DNA of 64,000 nucleotides from Bacteroidota bacterium (GTDB taxonomy: Bacteria; Bacteroidota; Bacteroidia; Chitinophagales; Chitinophagaceae). How positions within the stretch are numbered: position 1 is the first letter of the stretch; every line of letters starts with the position of its first letter. The stretch is from assembly GCA_023386555.1 (NCBI GenBank), contig JAEWJK010000005.1:124001-188000 (forward strand). Reading direction: 5' to 3'. The notes under the pieces are model-generated. The model did not search any database and had not been told where the DNA came from. It saw only the letters and a list, made by a program, of their open reading frames with translations. The position numbers were made by a program, and so were the translations under genes. Shown here piece after piece: positions 42,233-50,959 of the stretch.

Positions 42233-43798
42233 ATGTTACGATTCCTGCTCATTTTATTGCTTGCGATTTGTGCAACTGCAAATGCTCAGCAAGGCTATCC
42301 TGCTACACCTGATAAATTATATGGACAGCTTTTTATTGATGTACAAAAGAGCCGAATTTTTCCTGATAGTAAAACCTTTGTTGATTGTATTCCACTTATA
42401 CGTCCATCAGACATAATGTTGAAATATGAAGTCGAGGTAAAGAAAAAAGGATTTGACCTGAAATCTTTTGTGATGCAGCATTTTAAACTTCCCGCAGCAC
42501 CAGAAGCGTTTATCACAAATTCAAAAGACATAAGGCAGCATATTAATAATCTCTGGCAGGTATTAAAAAGATCTGCAGATACAGTAAACGATCATAGTTC
42601 ATTATTACCATTACCACATTCATATATTGTTCCCGGAGGAAGATTTCGGGAGATTTATTACTGGGATTCTTACTTTACCATGTTAGGATTAAAAGAAAGT
42701 GGTGAATATGAGATGATGGAAAACATGGTGAAAAACTTTGCTTATCTCATTAATCGTTATGGACATATTCCAAATGGAAACAGGAGTTATTACTTAAGCA
42801 GGTCTCAGCCGCCTTTTTTTAGTTTAATGGTTCAACTGCTTGCTTTAGTAAAGGGCAAATCGGTGTATACAACGTATAAAAATGAAATTACAGCTGAGCT
42901 CAATTATTGGAGCAAAACGACTAAAGTTGACTTGAGATATAAGGATGAATTGTTTACTCCAAGGCAAGAAAGTTATTTGGAAGATGATTCAACTGCCCGA
43001 TTTGCTGTAAACGAGTACCGTAAACAAACCAGTGTAAAGGATAGCATTTTCTTGAAGAAAATAATTGATTCTGTTTATGCTTCTGTATGTAATAATCTTC
43101 GTTCAGCAGCAGCTAGTGGTTGGGATTTTAGTAGCAGATGGATGACCGGTGAGGGTTTGCATACAACCAATATCAACAATATTGAACCAGTAGATCTAAA
43201 TGTGTTAAGTGTTGGCAATATAGGTCTGAATATTTTCAATAATCTTTCTAAGATGGCAGAGAAAGACTCATTAGATGTAGTTGAACTATATAATAAGCTC
43301 CAATATCCTGTTATTAAAAAGAAATTTTTTAACGATGACATTGGATGGTATTGTGATTATGATCGGCAATCGAAAAAGGTGATGAACAATCCTACATTAG
43401 CAGGAATGTATCCGCTCTTTTTCAATTTAGCGGATAAAAAAGAAGTTCCCCGTATTGTTGATTTTTTGCAGAAAAACTTTTTGAAAGATGGTGGTGTTGT
43501 AACATCATTAAAAAATACAGGCCAGCAATGGGATGCACCAAATGGATGGGCACCATTGCAATGGATAACAATAGTCGGGTTAGAAAATTATGGCTATCAT
43601 GATTTAGCAAAAGAAATTGCAACAAGATGGATCAATCTTAATAAAAAAGTTTTTAATAGCACCGGTAAGTTGATGGAAAAGTATGATGTAGTAGATATTA
43701 ATAAACCTGCTGGTGGTGGTGAGTATCCATCACAGGATGGTTTTGGCTGGACAAACGGAGTGTTATTGGCATTGATGAATAAATACGGCATACAATAG
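42233..43798 (+). CDS. treA: Trehalase (GH37), secreted
   Basis: 521 residues. The signal peptide MLRFLLILLLAICATANAQQ places it in the periplasm. Both GH37 signatures are intact: PGGRFREIYYWDSYFTMLGL and QQWDAPNGWAPLQW. Further family segments are FPDSKTFVDCIP near the N-terminus and GEYPSQDGFGWTNGVLLAL near the C-terminus. It hydrolyses trehalose to two glucose molecules. A perfect TGCTTTAAAGCA palindrome (42176-42187) 45 bases upstream may be regulatory. No transporter for trehalose is adjacent. Confidence 0.93.
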   Translation: MLRFLLILLLAICATANAQQGYPATPDKLYGQLFIDVQKSRIFPDSKTFVDCIPLIRPSDIMLKYEVEVKKKGFDLKSFVMQHFKLPAAPEAFITNSKDIRQHINNLWQVLKRSADTVNDHSSLLPLPHSYIVPGGRFREIYYWDSYFTMLGLKESGEYEMMENMVKNFAYLINRYGHIPNGNRSYYLSRSQPPFFSLMVQLLALVKGKSVYTTYKNEITAELNYWSKTTKVDLRYKDELFTPRQESYLEDDSTARFAVNEYRKQTSVKDSIFLKKIIDSVYASVCNNLRSAAASGWDFSSRWMTGEGLHTTNINNIEPVDLNVLSVGNIGLNIFNNLSKMAEKDSLDVVELYNKLQYPVIKKKFFNDDIGWYCDYDRQSKKVMNNPTLAGMYPLFFNLADKKEVPRIVDFLQKNFLKDGGVVTSLKNTGQQWDAPNGWAPLQWITIVGLENYGYHDLAKEIATRWINLNKKVFNSTGKLMEKYDVVDINKPAGGGEYPSQDGFGWTNGVLLALMNKYGIQ

Positions 43799-44536
43799 TT
43801 ACAAACTGAAGTAAGCAGCAATGATCAATCCTTCGTTATCCTGTAAAATTGTTTGGTTGTTTATTCTTCTTCCCTGCATCAATGTTTGAGATAGATAGCC
43901 GGCTTCTATGCTAATACTCGAACTCGGTTTCATTCCCATCATCAACATAATTCTATTTTGATCGAATACATTAGTACCAACATTTTTTCCGGCACCAATA
44001 AAAATTTCATCTGCCATAGCAGCATACCATTTCTCTGACTTGCTTAGAGGATGTTGTAAACGGAGGAAATAACGAAAACGATGACTCAGAAACCATTCAT
44101 CAATCACTCTTTCTGGTGCTGTAGTTCTTCTACCTATCCACCTTTGTTCTATTCTTAATCTTTGTTGAATTGACAGCTTTTGAATGTTGCTTTTGTATGT
44201 TACCTGCTCATAAATTCTATGCTCAGGAAAAGTTCCATTTGAAGCAATTGGGTAATCGCCATAGCTAAAGGTTTCTATCCAACCATATCCTAAACCAATG
44301 GCAACCTGTGGATTTAATTTGTATTGAATAGCTCCACGTAGCAAACTTTGCTGCCAATGTTTAAAACCATTAGTTCTTCTCCATTGATATTCTGCTACTA
44401 AGTCAAGCTTTTTATTCAGCGGTAAGGAAAAATGAACCTGTGGCCAGGTAATAAAATTTTTATCCTTAATTCTATCATTCTGTGCATTAATTGATATGCA
44501 CCAAAGCAGCAAAATAAATGTTATTGTTTGTTTCAT
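43799..44536 (-). CDS. DUF2490 outer-membrane barrel protein
   Basis: 245 residues. The signal peptide is MKQTITFILLLWCISINAQN. Alternating strand residues run through the mature part (DLVAEYQWRRTNGFKHWQQS, IQYKLNPQVAIGLGYGWIET, SIEAGYLSQTLMQG and the C-terminal IIAAYFSL ending in an aromatic-rich strand). This fits DUF2490, whose members are small outer-membrane beta-barrels of unknown function. The 3' end meets the stop codon of trehalase with no spare bases, so the two convergent genes abut. Confidence 0.82.
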   Translation of the reverse strand: MKQTITFILLLWCISINAQNDRIKDKNFITWPQVHFSLPLNKKLDLVAEYQWRRTNGFKHWQQSLLRGAIQYKLNPQVAIGLGYGWIETFSYGDYPIASNGTFPEHRIYEQVTYKSNIQKLSIQQRLRIEQRWIGRRTTAPERVIDEWFLSHRFRYFLRLQHPLSKSEKWYAAMADEIFIGAGKNVGTNVFDQNRIMLMMGMKPSSSISIEAGYLSQTLMQGRRINNQTILQDNEGLIIAAYFSL

Positions 44537-44540
44537 TTGT

Positions 44541-44572
44541 AAAAAAGAAAGGAGCTGCTTTCCAGCAGCTCC
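44541..44572 (-). terminator. Terminator after the carbonic anhydrase operon
   Basis: GGAGCTGCT / AGCAGCTCC, a 9-bp perfect stem with a 4-base loop, is followed on the minus strand by a T run. It closes the SulP-carbonic anhydrase unit. Confidence 0.86.
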
Positions 44573-44584
44573 TCGGAAAGTTTA

Positions 44585-45256
44585 TCAGGCCATTTCTTCT
44601 TCTAACTTCTTTGTAGATGTCAATTGGTTCGTGGCTTCGTAAAATTCAACTTTACCTGTAGCTACATCGTACATTGCTCCAACAATATTTATCTCTCCAT
44701 TATCTACCATTTCTTTAATGATAGAGCTTCTTTCAAGAATAGCATTTACATTTTGCTTTACGTTTAAGGCAGCAACGTTTTCAACAAACTCAGGGTTAGA
44801 CGATGAACGATTCTCCGAGGTGGATGTTTCTGCTTCGATGGCAGGTTCTATTTTGCTTAAAAGGCCAGAAAGATTACCAAGTTTTACATTGTCACAGGCT
44901 CCTTTTATCGCTCCACATTTGCTGTGTCCTAACACTACAATGATTTTTGCTCCGGCAACCTTACATCCAAATTCCATGCTTCCGATAATATCATCGTTAA
45001 CAACATTGCCAGCTATTCTTATGCTGAAAATGTCTCCTAATCCCTGGTCAAATACAAGCTCTGCCGATGTTCTGCTATCAATACAACTCAATACAACTGC
45101 AAAAGGCCATTGACCGTCCCTGGTTTCATTTACCTGCTGCAGCAGATTTCTGTTTATCTTAAGATTGTTTATGAATCTTGCATTGCCTTCTTTCAGGATT
45201 TCTAATGCTTGCTGAGGTGTAATACTTTGCTGTAATTCTTTATTAAATGTTCTCAT
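44585..45256 (-). CDS. can: Beta-class carbonic anhydrase
   Basis: 223 residues. The zinc ligands are visible in VVLSCIDSRTSAELVFDQGL (Cys, and the Asp/Arg dyad) and in VVLGHSKCGAIKGACDNV (His and Cys), with DIFSIRIAGNVV between. It interconverts CO2 and bicarbonate in the cytoplasm. It lies 22 bases downstream of a SulP transporter gene on the same strand and shares the downstream terminator, so the two form a bicarbonate uptake/handling unit. Confidence 0.96.
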   Translation of the reverse strand: MRTFNKELQQSITPQQALEILKEGNARFINNLKINRNLLQQVNETRDGQWPFAVVLSCIDSRTSAELVFDQGLGDIFSIRIAGNVVNDDIIGSMEFGCKVAGAKIIVVLGHSKCGAIKGACDNVKLGNLSGLLSKIEPAIEAETSTSENRSSSNPEFVENVAALNVKQNVNAILERSSIIKEMVDNGEINIVGAMYDVATGKVEFYEATNQLTSTKKLEEEMA

Positions 45257-45278
45257 TGTTATAATATTTTATTGTTAA

Positions 45279-46889
45279 TCAAGCTGCGGTGATGCTTTTT
45301 GTCTTAGACATTTGCAACGGTATTTTTTCAGAGTGTACATTGTGTGTATTGGTAATACCATATTTCTCTTTAAAACCAATGAGCACACAATTGATGTTTT
45401 TTTCTATTGCACGAATGCTGCAGAATTCACGAATGATCTCCAGTACATCAAAATCGATGTATTGTGTTTCTGAAGCATCAATCATAACAGTGCAATTTTC
45501 AGGCAGATGATCTAATGTTAGTTTTATACTGCCTTTGTTAAGGAAAGAAACTTCTTCAGATAAATCGATCCGAACAATCTCCCCTTCCTGGTGCTCTTCT
45601 TTATGGAAATAATATGAGTTTTTCATGTTGCCATAAAGAATAGCAAAAATGCTTGCTCCAAGCCCTAGTGCAACACCTGTAAGAAGGTCTGTAAAAACAA
45701 TAGCTACTACAGTTACCATAAAAGGTATCCATTGAAATTTACCGTTTCCAAACATTTGCTTAAAAATGGAAATTTTGGCCAGTTTATAACCTGTCATTAA
45801 TAATACTGCAGCTAAAGCACCCAATGGAATCATATTCAGAATACCTGGTATGAAGAGAGTACAAAGCAAGATCAATGTGCCATGTAGAATTGCAGATAAT
45901 TTTGTTTTTGCTCCGGAATTTAAATTGGCACTGCTTCGAACAATTACACTTGTAATTGGCAAACCTCCTAACAATCCAGATAACATGTTACCAATTCCCT
46001 GTGCCTTCAGTTCACGATTGGTATTTGTTACTCTTCTTTTAGGATCAATCTTATCAATCGCTTCAATACAAAGCAATGTTTCTATTGAGGCAACGATTGC
46101 TATGGTAAAACCGGTGACTATTACATCTGCATTTATCTTAGAAAAATCCGGAAATACTAATAATCCCTTTAGTTCATCTAAAGAGTTGGCTACCGGAACT
46201 TTTACCAGGTGATCTCCTGAAATATACATTGCCGGAGCGAATGCTAAATAAAGTTGATTGATGATAATTGCTACAATTACCACAACAAGAGCTCCAGGAA
46301 CCAACTTCAATTTGCTCATGAAAGGTTTTTCCCAGAGTATTAGAATAGCAAGCGACACAAGTGTTACAATAGTAACACCCATATCTATTCTAGATAATGC
46401 CTCAGATATTGCAGTGAAAACATTTCCCCCATCAGCTTGCCTGAAATCAAGCTGTCCTTCAGCATTTTTGTCAAAACCAAATGCATGTGGTATTTGGGTG
46501 AGAATAATAAGAATTCCTATTGCAGTAAGCATTCCTTTGATAACATTTCCCGGAATGTAATTAGCAACTATCCCGGCTTTTAAAAACCCCAGAATCAATT
46601 GAATTAAACCTGCAAGCACAACGGCTACCAGAAATATCTCAAAAGCTCCAAGCTTCGTTATTGAAGCCAGTACAATTGCAGCCAACCCTGCTGCTGGTCC
46701 ACTAACACTTAAATTTGAATTACTAAGGCAACCGATTACAATACCACCAATGATACCTGCAATAAGCCCTGAAAAAAATGGAGCTCCAGATGCTAATGCA
46801 ATACCAAGGCATAATGGAACAGCTACAAGAAACACGACAATACTTGATGGTACATCGTATTTAAGATTTGCGAATGCAGATCTCTTCAT
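45279..46889 (-). CDS. SulP-family anion transporter with STAS domain
   Basis: 536 residues. About ten to twelve membrane segments run from the N-terminal DVPSSIVVFLVAVPLCLGIA through SNLSVSGPAAGLAAIVLASI and PITSVIVRSSANLNSGAKTK. The cytoplasmic C-terminal STAS domain occupies about 440-530 (ENCTVMIDASETQYIDFDVL). SulP transporters move sulfate, bicarbonate or other anions. The following beta-carbonic anhydrase gene favours bicarbonate, as in BicA-type systems; this is inference from context. Confidence 0.93.
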   Translation of the reverse strand: MKRSAFANLKYDVPSSIVVFLVAVPLCLGIALASGAPFFSGLIAGIIGGIVIGCLSNSNLSVSGPAAGLAAIVLASITKLGAFEIFLVAVVLAGLIQLILGFLKAGIVANYIPGNVIKGMLTAIGILIILTQIPHAFGFDKNAEGQLDFRQADGGNVFTAISEALSRIDMGVTIVTLVSLAILILWEKPFMSKLKLVPGALVVVIVAIIINQLYLAFAPAMYISGDHLVKVPVANSLDELKGLLVFPDFSKINADVIVTGFTIAIVASIETLLCIEAIDKIDPKRRVTNTNRELKAQGIGNMLSGLLGGLPITSVIVRSSANLNSGAKTKLSAILHGTLILLCTLFIPGILNMIPLGALAAVLLMTGYKLAKISIFKQMFGNGKFQWIPFMVTVVAIVFTDLLTGVALGLGASIFAILYGNMKNSYYFHKEEHQEGEIVRIDLSEEVSFLNKGSIKLTLDHLPENCTVMIDASETQYIDFDVLEIIREFCSIRAIEKNINCVLIGFKEKYGITNTHNVHSEKIPLQMSKTKSITAA

Positions 46890-46961
46890 AAGATTATGTT
46901 TGAAATGAATTAATAAAATGCATGATTCTCCATTAAGGATGTTAATGGAAAACAGAAATTA

Positions 46962-47255
46962 TTAGATTACATCTGGCGGCATAAATGGAGTGCCGGCATA
47001 ACCTTTTGAGAGGAAGATTAAATAACGCTGATGAGAAGCCTTCAGCATTTCAGCAGTACTATGCTGGTGGAAAGATATAGACGAAAAATACGTGTGCTTA
47101 AGATCACTCTTTAATTTGGTAGTGGGTTTTTCGTCGTGAGTTTCTTCTTCTGCAAGGAGAGTCTGAGTGGCATTTAATTTAAAAGCAAGATAGCCATGTG
47201 CCAAAGGGCCCACAGCCATGAAGATGATCATTATGGTCATTAATATTCTTGCCAT
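46962..47255 (-). CDS. Small exported hypothetical protein
   Basis: 97 residues. It begins MARILMTIMIIFMAVGPLAH GY, a signal peptide or membrane anchor, followed by a charged region (LLAEEETHDEKPTTKLKSDL) and an ending FLSKGYAGTPFMPPDVI. It lies 72 bases upstream of the SulP gene on the same strand and may belong to the bicarbonate operon. No domain recognised. Confidence 0.62.
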   Translation of the reverse strand: MARILMTIMIIFMAVGPLAHGYLAFKLNATQTLLAEEETHDEKPTTKLKSDLKHTYFSSISFHQHSTAEMLKASHQRYLIFLSKGYAGTPFMPPDVI

Positions 47256-47421
47256 TCAGTTTGCAAATATATACACATACAAAAATCCTGCAAGCCTAAT
47301 TATGATATTTTTAGTTGCCAGATTGTCGGCATTTGTTTATCGTACGTAATAAAATCATTGCAAGATATCCACAATCGATTAAAATGTACAGAGATATAGC
47401 CTGAACTTGTATATATAAAAC

Positions 47422-48009
47422 TTAAGGAGTTCCTTCCACAACATTATCATTATTATCACTTCCTAAACTCCAGTATTGATTTTCTTCATCACCTTGACCT
47501 AAGGCTTCCCTGGTAATTTCATCAGGTGAAGTATCCATATCAAGATCATCTCCACTTTCTACCTGGCTTTCTTCATTTAACTTTTCTCCATCAAAATCAG
47601 TATCATCTAATCTTGCTTGTCTTAACCTATCTTCATCTTCAGTTGGATAATACATATCATCTTCCAGCATCATTCTTTCTTCTGCACTTACATCGGCTTC
47701 AGTGCCCATTTCAATGCCCAGATCTGTATCCATATCGCTATCAAGGTCTGTTGGTGTGCTGTTCGTTCTTTCATCCTCAACCACTGGATTTAACCTGTGA
47801 GAAGTCGTGGCATTATGAAAATTAGGTAATGCTTCTACATTCACATCCATTCTTTCAGCATCACTTCTGCTATCCATAATGTCTTCTGTTTTTGAATAAT
47901 GCGGATAGCCCGGAAAATCATTATCGCTTTTTTTGTTGTCTAATCTTTTCGCAGGATTATTTGCCTGTATCTTTTGCTGTTCAACCTTATCTATATTTTT
48001 CCTGGCCAT
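47422..48009 (-). CDS. Acidic, Asp/Glu-rich hypothetical protein
   Basis: 195 residues from the ATG at 48009; an upstream in-frame extension looks spurious. The first 40 residues are basic (MARKNIDKVEQQKIQANNPA). The remainder is very acidic and without hydrophobic core segments (DLDSDMDTDLGIEMGTEADV, then DEDRLRQARLDDTDFDGEKL and ESQVESGDDLDMDTSPDEIT). It is probably disordered. No signal peptide and no recognised domain. A nucleoid, chaperone or stress role is pure speculation. It lies between the SulP cluster and the TonB-type barrel. Confidence 0.72.
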   Translation of the reverse strand: MARKNIDKVEQQKIQANNPAKRLDNKKSDNDFPGYPHYSKTEDIMDSRSDAERMDVNVEALPNFHNATTSHRLNPVVEDERTNSTPTDLDSDMDTDLGIEMGTEADVSAEERMMLEDDMYYPTEDEDRLRQARLDDTDFDGEKLNEESQVESGDDLDMDTSPDEITREALGQGDEENQYWSLGSDNNDNVVEGTP

Positions 48010-48108
48010 GATATCTGTTTTAATAAACAGTATAAATCTTATGCCGTATTGATGCAGAACTGTTAAAGCTGGTGTATCAGAATTGAAAATCAATGATGAA
48101 GAATTTCA

Positions 48109-50661
48109 TCAATCATCATTATCCCCTCTGTCGTTATTTCTGTTGAATAATTGGAATGTAGAACTGCCAAATTTATAACTGAATGTTATACGAAATGTTC
48201 TAACATTTCGTCGGTAAGAATCCTGGAAGAACCGATCCGTATCTATAACTGAACCCCATTTGTTAGTCCAGAAAATATCATTGGCGCTGAAGGTCAGGGA
48301 AGCTTTCTTATCCTTCAGAAAATCTTTTCTTATTGCAAGGTCTGTACTGTATTGTGCTACTCTTCTTCCTTGTGGAATTATTTCAGGAGATTCATATTCA
48401 GTTATCACCTGGAAACCCAGGTTATTGAAAAACTTTGATCGTTCCGTTTCAATTTTATAATTGATGATGAGCTTTGCTTCCCAGTTAAACCCTTCATTGT
48501 TCAGGTTTAATTTATCTGTGGATGCGATTACTTTTCTGTATTGCAAATCAACAGACGGTGTAATGTCAAAGTTCTTACTGAACTTATGCTGTAAGACAAA
48601 CTCAGCACCCATTCTGTTAGTTGCAGTGGCATTAATGAAAGTATTCAATATCGCATTTGGGTCAACAGCTGCATTATTCAATTGCTGATATTGTGCTGCA
48701 GTAATGGTGTCGCTATATCTTGTAATATCACCCTGGTTATTTCTATAATAGATTGATGCAAGGAAATCTCCTTTCTCAAACTTTCGGTTGTAATTAAATT
48801 CAAATGAGTTCGTGTATTCAGAACGAAGTCTTGGATTACCAATGCTAACATTCACCGGATCACTGATGTTGAGGAAAGGATTCAATTGCCAGAAATTTGG
48901 TCTGCGAATTCTTCTGGAAAAATTTAATTGAAAGTCTGTATTGTCATTTACCGTCTTAGTTAAAAACAAACTTGGGAATAACGCATCGAATAAACTTTTG
49001 AAGCTTTCTGGATAATTATAGCCAAATTCTTCCCCTGTATCTAAAAGTTTTCCGTTGAATGAAGACAGTTCAGCTCTTAATCCTGCCTGGTAAGAAAATG
49101 TTTTTGATAATTTATTAGAGTAAGTGAGATAAGCTGCGTTTACAATTTCTCTGTATTCAATATTATTGCTCAGCGGAAGAATTGTTTCTATACCGCCATT
49201 TTTTGCCACAGCAATAAATTTACTGCCGACGTTGTTGATATAACTTCTAAAACCGGTTTCAAGCTTTCCATCTTCACCAATTGGATCCGTAAAATCAAGT
49301 TGAAAAGTTACCTGGTTATTGTCATTGCTTCCGGTATTATTTACCCTGTTAGGAATGTTGTAAAAACTTCCATCTGGTAAATAGAATGCGTTGTATATAT
49401 TGGAAAAATTATTGCCATTTCCATAATTGTAATTGATGTTGGCGGTTAATTCTTTTCCACGTTCCGGGAATTTATGGGTGAAGTTGAGCTGTGTATTATA
49501 GCGTTTGAATTCTGAATTATTTTGTGATGAGCGATTACCATATCGCTCCAAAACTTTATTGATGTTGAGATATTCCTGATCTTGCTCTTCAAAATTTTTG
49601 AAACGACCGTTTACAAGGTTTTGTGAAAGTGAAATAGTATTTCTGTTATCTAGAAAATAGTCAATCCCAAAACGAAATGAAGTAAACTTTCTGTTTCTCT
49701 CATCATTGGAATATTGATTGAAATAATCAGACACATTTCCATTTATTTTATTTTGCCTCAATGTTTGCCCTTCTGCTATACCTCCGCTCTGGTTAAAATT
49801 TCCGCTTACAAAAACATTCACCTTGCCTTGCCTCGTATTAAGGTTAATACTGCCATTTAATATATCAGGATAACCGGCACCTACAGATGCAATACCATTT
49901 AACCCAACTCTTCTGTTCTTTTTTAAGATGATATTTATGATGCCTGCTGTACTGGCTGCATCGAATTTTGCAGATGGATTTGTGATCAATTCTACTCGCT
50001 CAATATTATCTGCAGGTATCTGGTCCAATGTTAAGATAGTGGGTCTGCCATCAATAAAAATTTGTGGTGTATTATTACGAAGCGAAACATTTCCATCCAC
50101 ATCAACAGTAAGCGAAGGAATGTTTTTCATCACATCAACGGCAGTACCTCCTGTTGCAGTAATGCTTCTATCAACATTAAACACTCTTCTGTCAACTGCC
50201 ATTTCCATTGCTGGTCTTGTAGAAGTAACTGTTACTTCTGCTAATTGTTGTACATCTTCTAATAATGCAATATTTCCAAGATCTTTTTCAATAAAATTTC
50301 CATTGTTTCTTTTTCCAAAAAGAATGTATTGATTAGAACTACCAAATCCGATGGCAGATATAAAAAGACGAAAACTATCAACAAAAGGTAGATCAATAAA
50401 TTCAAAATCACCATTCGACCTGTTGACTTTTGCTCTTATCAAACTGTCTGGTTTAGTGCCGGTACTGTCTGTAGCCACAATATATAATTGTAGAGAAGCT
50501 GCTTCAATAGCTTTGCCTGTTTTATCAACGATCTTACCGTAAATACGATTGGTTGTTGCTTTAATAACAGGTGTTAACGGATTTGGGATGTCAGGTTCTT
50601 CCTGGGAAAATACATTGAACATCATAACACATCCCAATAATAAAAAGACAGGTTTAAGCAT
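48109..50661 (-). CDS. Outer-membrane TonB-dependent receptor-like barrel (CarboxypepD_reg + plug + OMP_b-brl_3)
   Basis: 850 residues from the ATG at 50661 (MLKPVFLLLGCVMMFNVFSQ). A carboxypeptidase-regulatory-like domain (NRIYGKIVDKTGKAIEAASL) is followed by a plug domain (VDVMKNIPSLTVDVDGNVSL, then RNNTPQIFIDGRPTILTL). The large C-terminal barrel ends in FRITFSYKFG before a basic, Asn/Asp-rich tail. This matches the Bacteroidota family of TonB-receptor-like proteins with an outer-membrane beta-barrel of OMP_b-brl_3 type. No SusD partner adjoins, so the ligand could be a metal complex, peptide or other nutrient. Confidence 0.88.
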   Translation of the reverse strand: MLKPVFLLLGCVMMFNVFSQEEPDIPNPLTPVIKATTNRIYGKIVDKTGKAIEAASLQLYIVATDSTGTKPDSLIRAKVNRSNGDFEFIDLPFVDSFRLFISAIGFGSSNQYILFGKRNNGNFIEKDLGNIALLEDVQQLAEVTVTSTRPAMEMAVDRRVFNVDRSITATGGTAVDVMKNIPSLTVDVDGNVSLRNNTPQIFIDGRPTILTLDQIPADNIERVELITNPSAKFDAASTAGIINIILKKNRRVGLNGIASVGAGYPDILNGSINLNTRQGKVNVFVSGNFNQSGGIAEGQTLRQNKINGNVSDYFNQYSNDERNRKFTSFRFGIDYFLDNRNTISLSQNLVNGRFKNFEEQDQEYLNINKVLERYGNRSSQNNSEFKRYNTQLNFTHKFPERGKELTANINYNYGNGNNFSNIYNAFYLPDGSFYNIPNRVNNTGSNDNNQVTFQLDFTDPIGEDGKLETGFRSYINNVGSKFIAVAKNGGIETILPLSNNIEYREIVNAAYLTYSNKLSKTFSYQAGLRAELSSFNGKLLDTGEEFGYNYPESFKSLFDALFPSLFLTKTVNDNTDFQLNFSRRIRRPNFWQLNPFLNISDPVNVSIGNPRLRSEYTNSFEFNYNRKFEKGDFLASIYYRNNQGDITRYSDTITAAQYQQLNNAAVDPNAILNTFINATATNRMGAEFVLQHKFSKNFDITPSVDLQYRKVIASTDKLNLNNEGFNWEAKLIINYKIETERSKFFNNLGFQVITEYESPEIIPQGRRVAQYSTDLAIRKDFLKDKKASLTFSANDIFWTNKWGSVIDTDRFFQDSYRRNVRTFRITFSYKFGSSTFQLFNRNNDRGDNDD

Positions 50662-50809
50662 AAAAAGAATTGAAGTATTTAGCTTGTTCTGCAAAAGCGA
50701 TGCAATCATCGTAAAAAAATCTGGTTATATATAACCGATGCATTAACAATTCACAGCACATTAAGGTTCATTAAAATCAAATTAGAGCAGAATGTTAATG
50801 ATGAGAATA

Positions 50810-50848
50810 GTTCGAAACGTATAAGTGAGTGACACAAGACGTGATGCC
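50810..50848 (+). repeat. Dispersed intergenic repeat, copy 11 (GTGAGTGACACAA core)
   Basis: GTTCGAAACGTATAAGTGAG then TGACACAAGACGTGATGCC. It lies in the divergent space between the barrel gene and the RND exporter, and is the last clear copy in the window. Confidence 0.72.
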
Positions 50849-50959
50849 ATTAAAGATGATGCTGGAAAATAATATCCGTTAATGAGCAATTTAATACGCA
50901 GTTTAAGGAAATGACTTTACATGTTTTTCTTGTTTCTTTGCCGGCAGAAATCAGTGATA

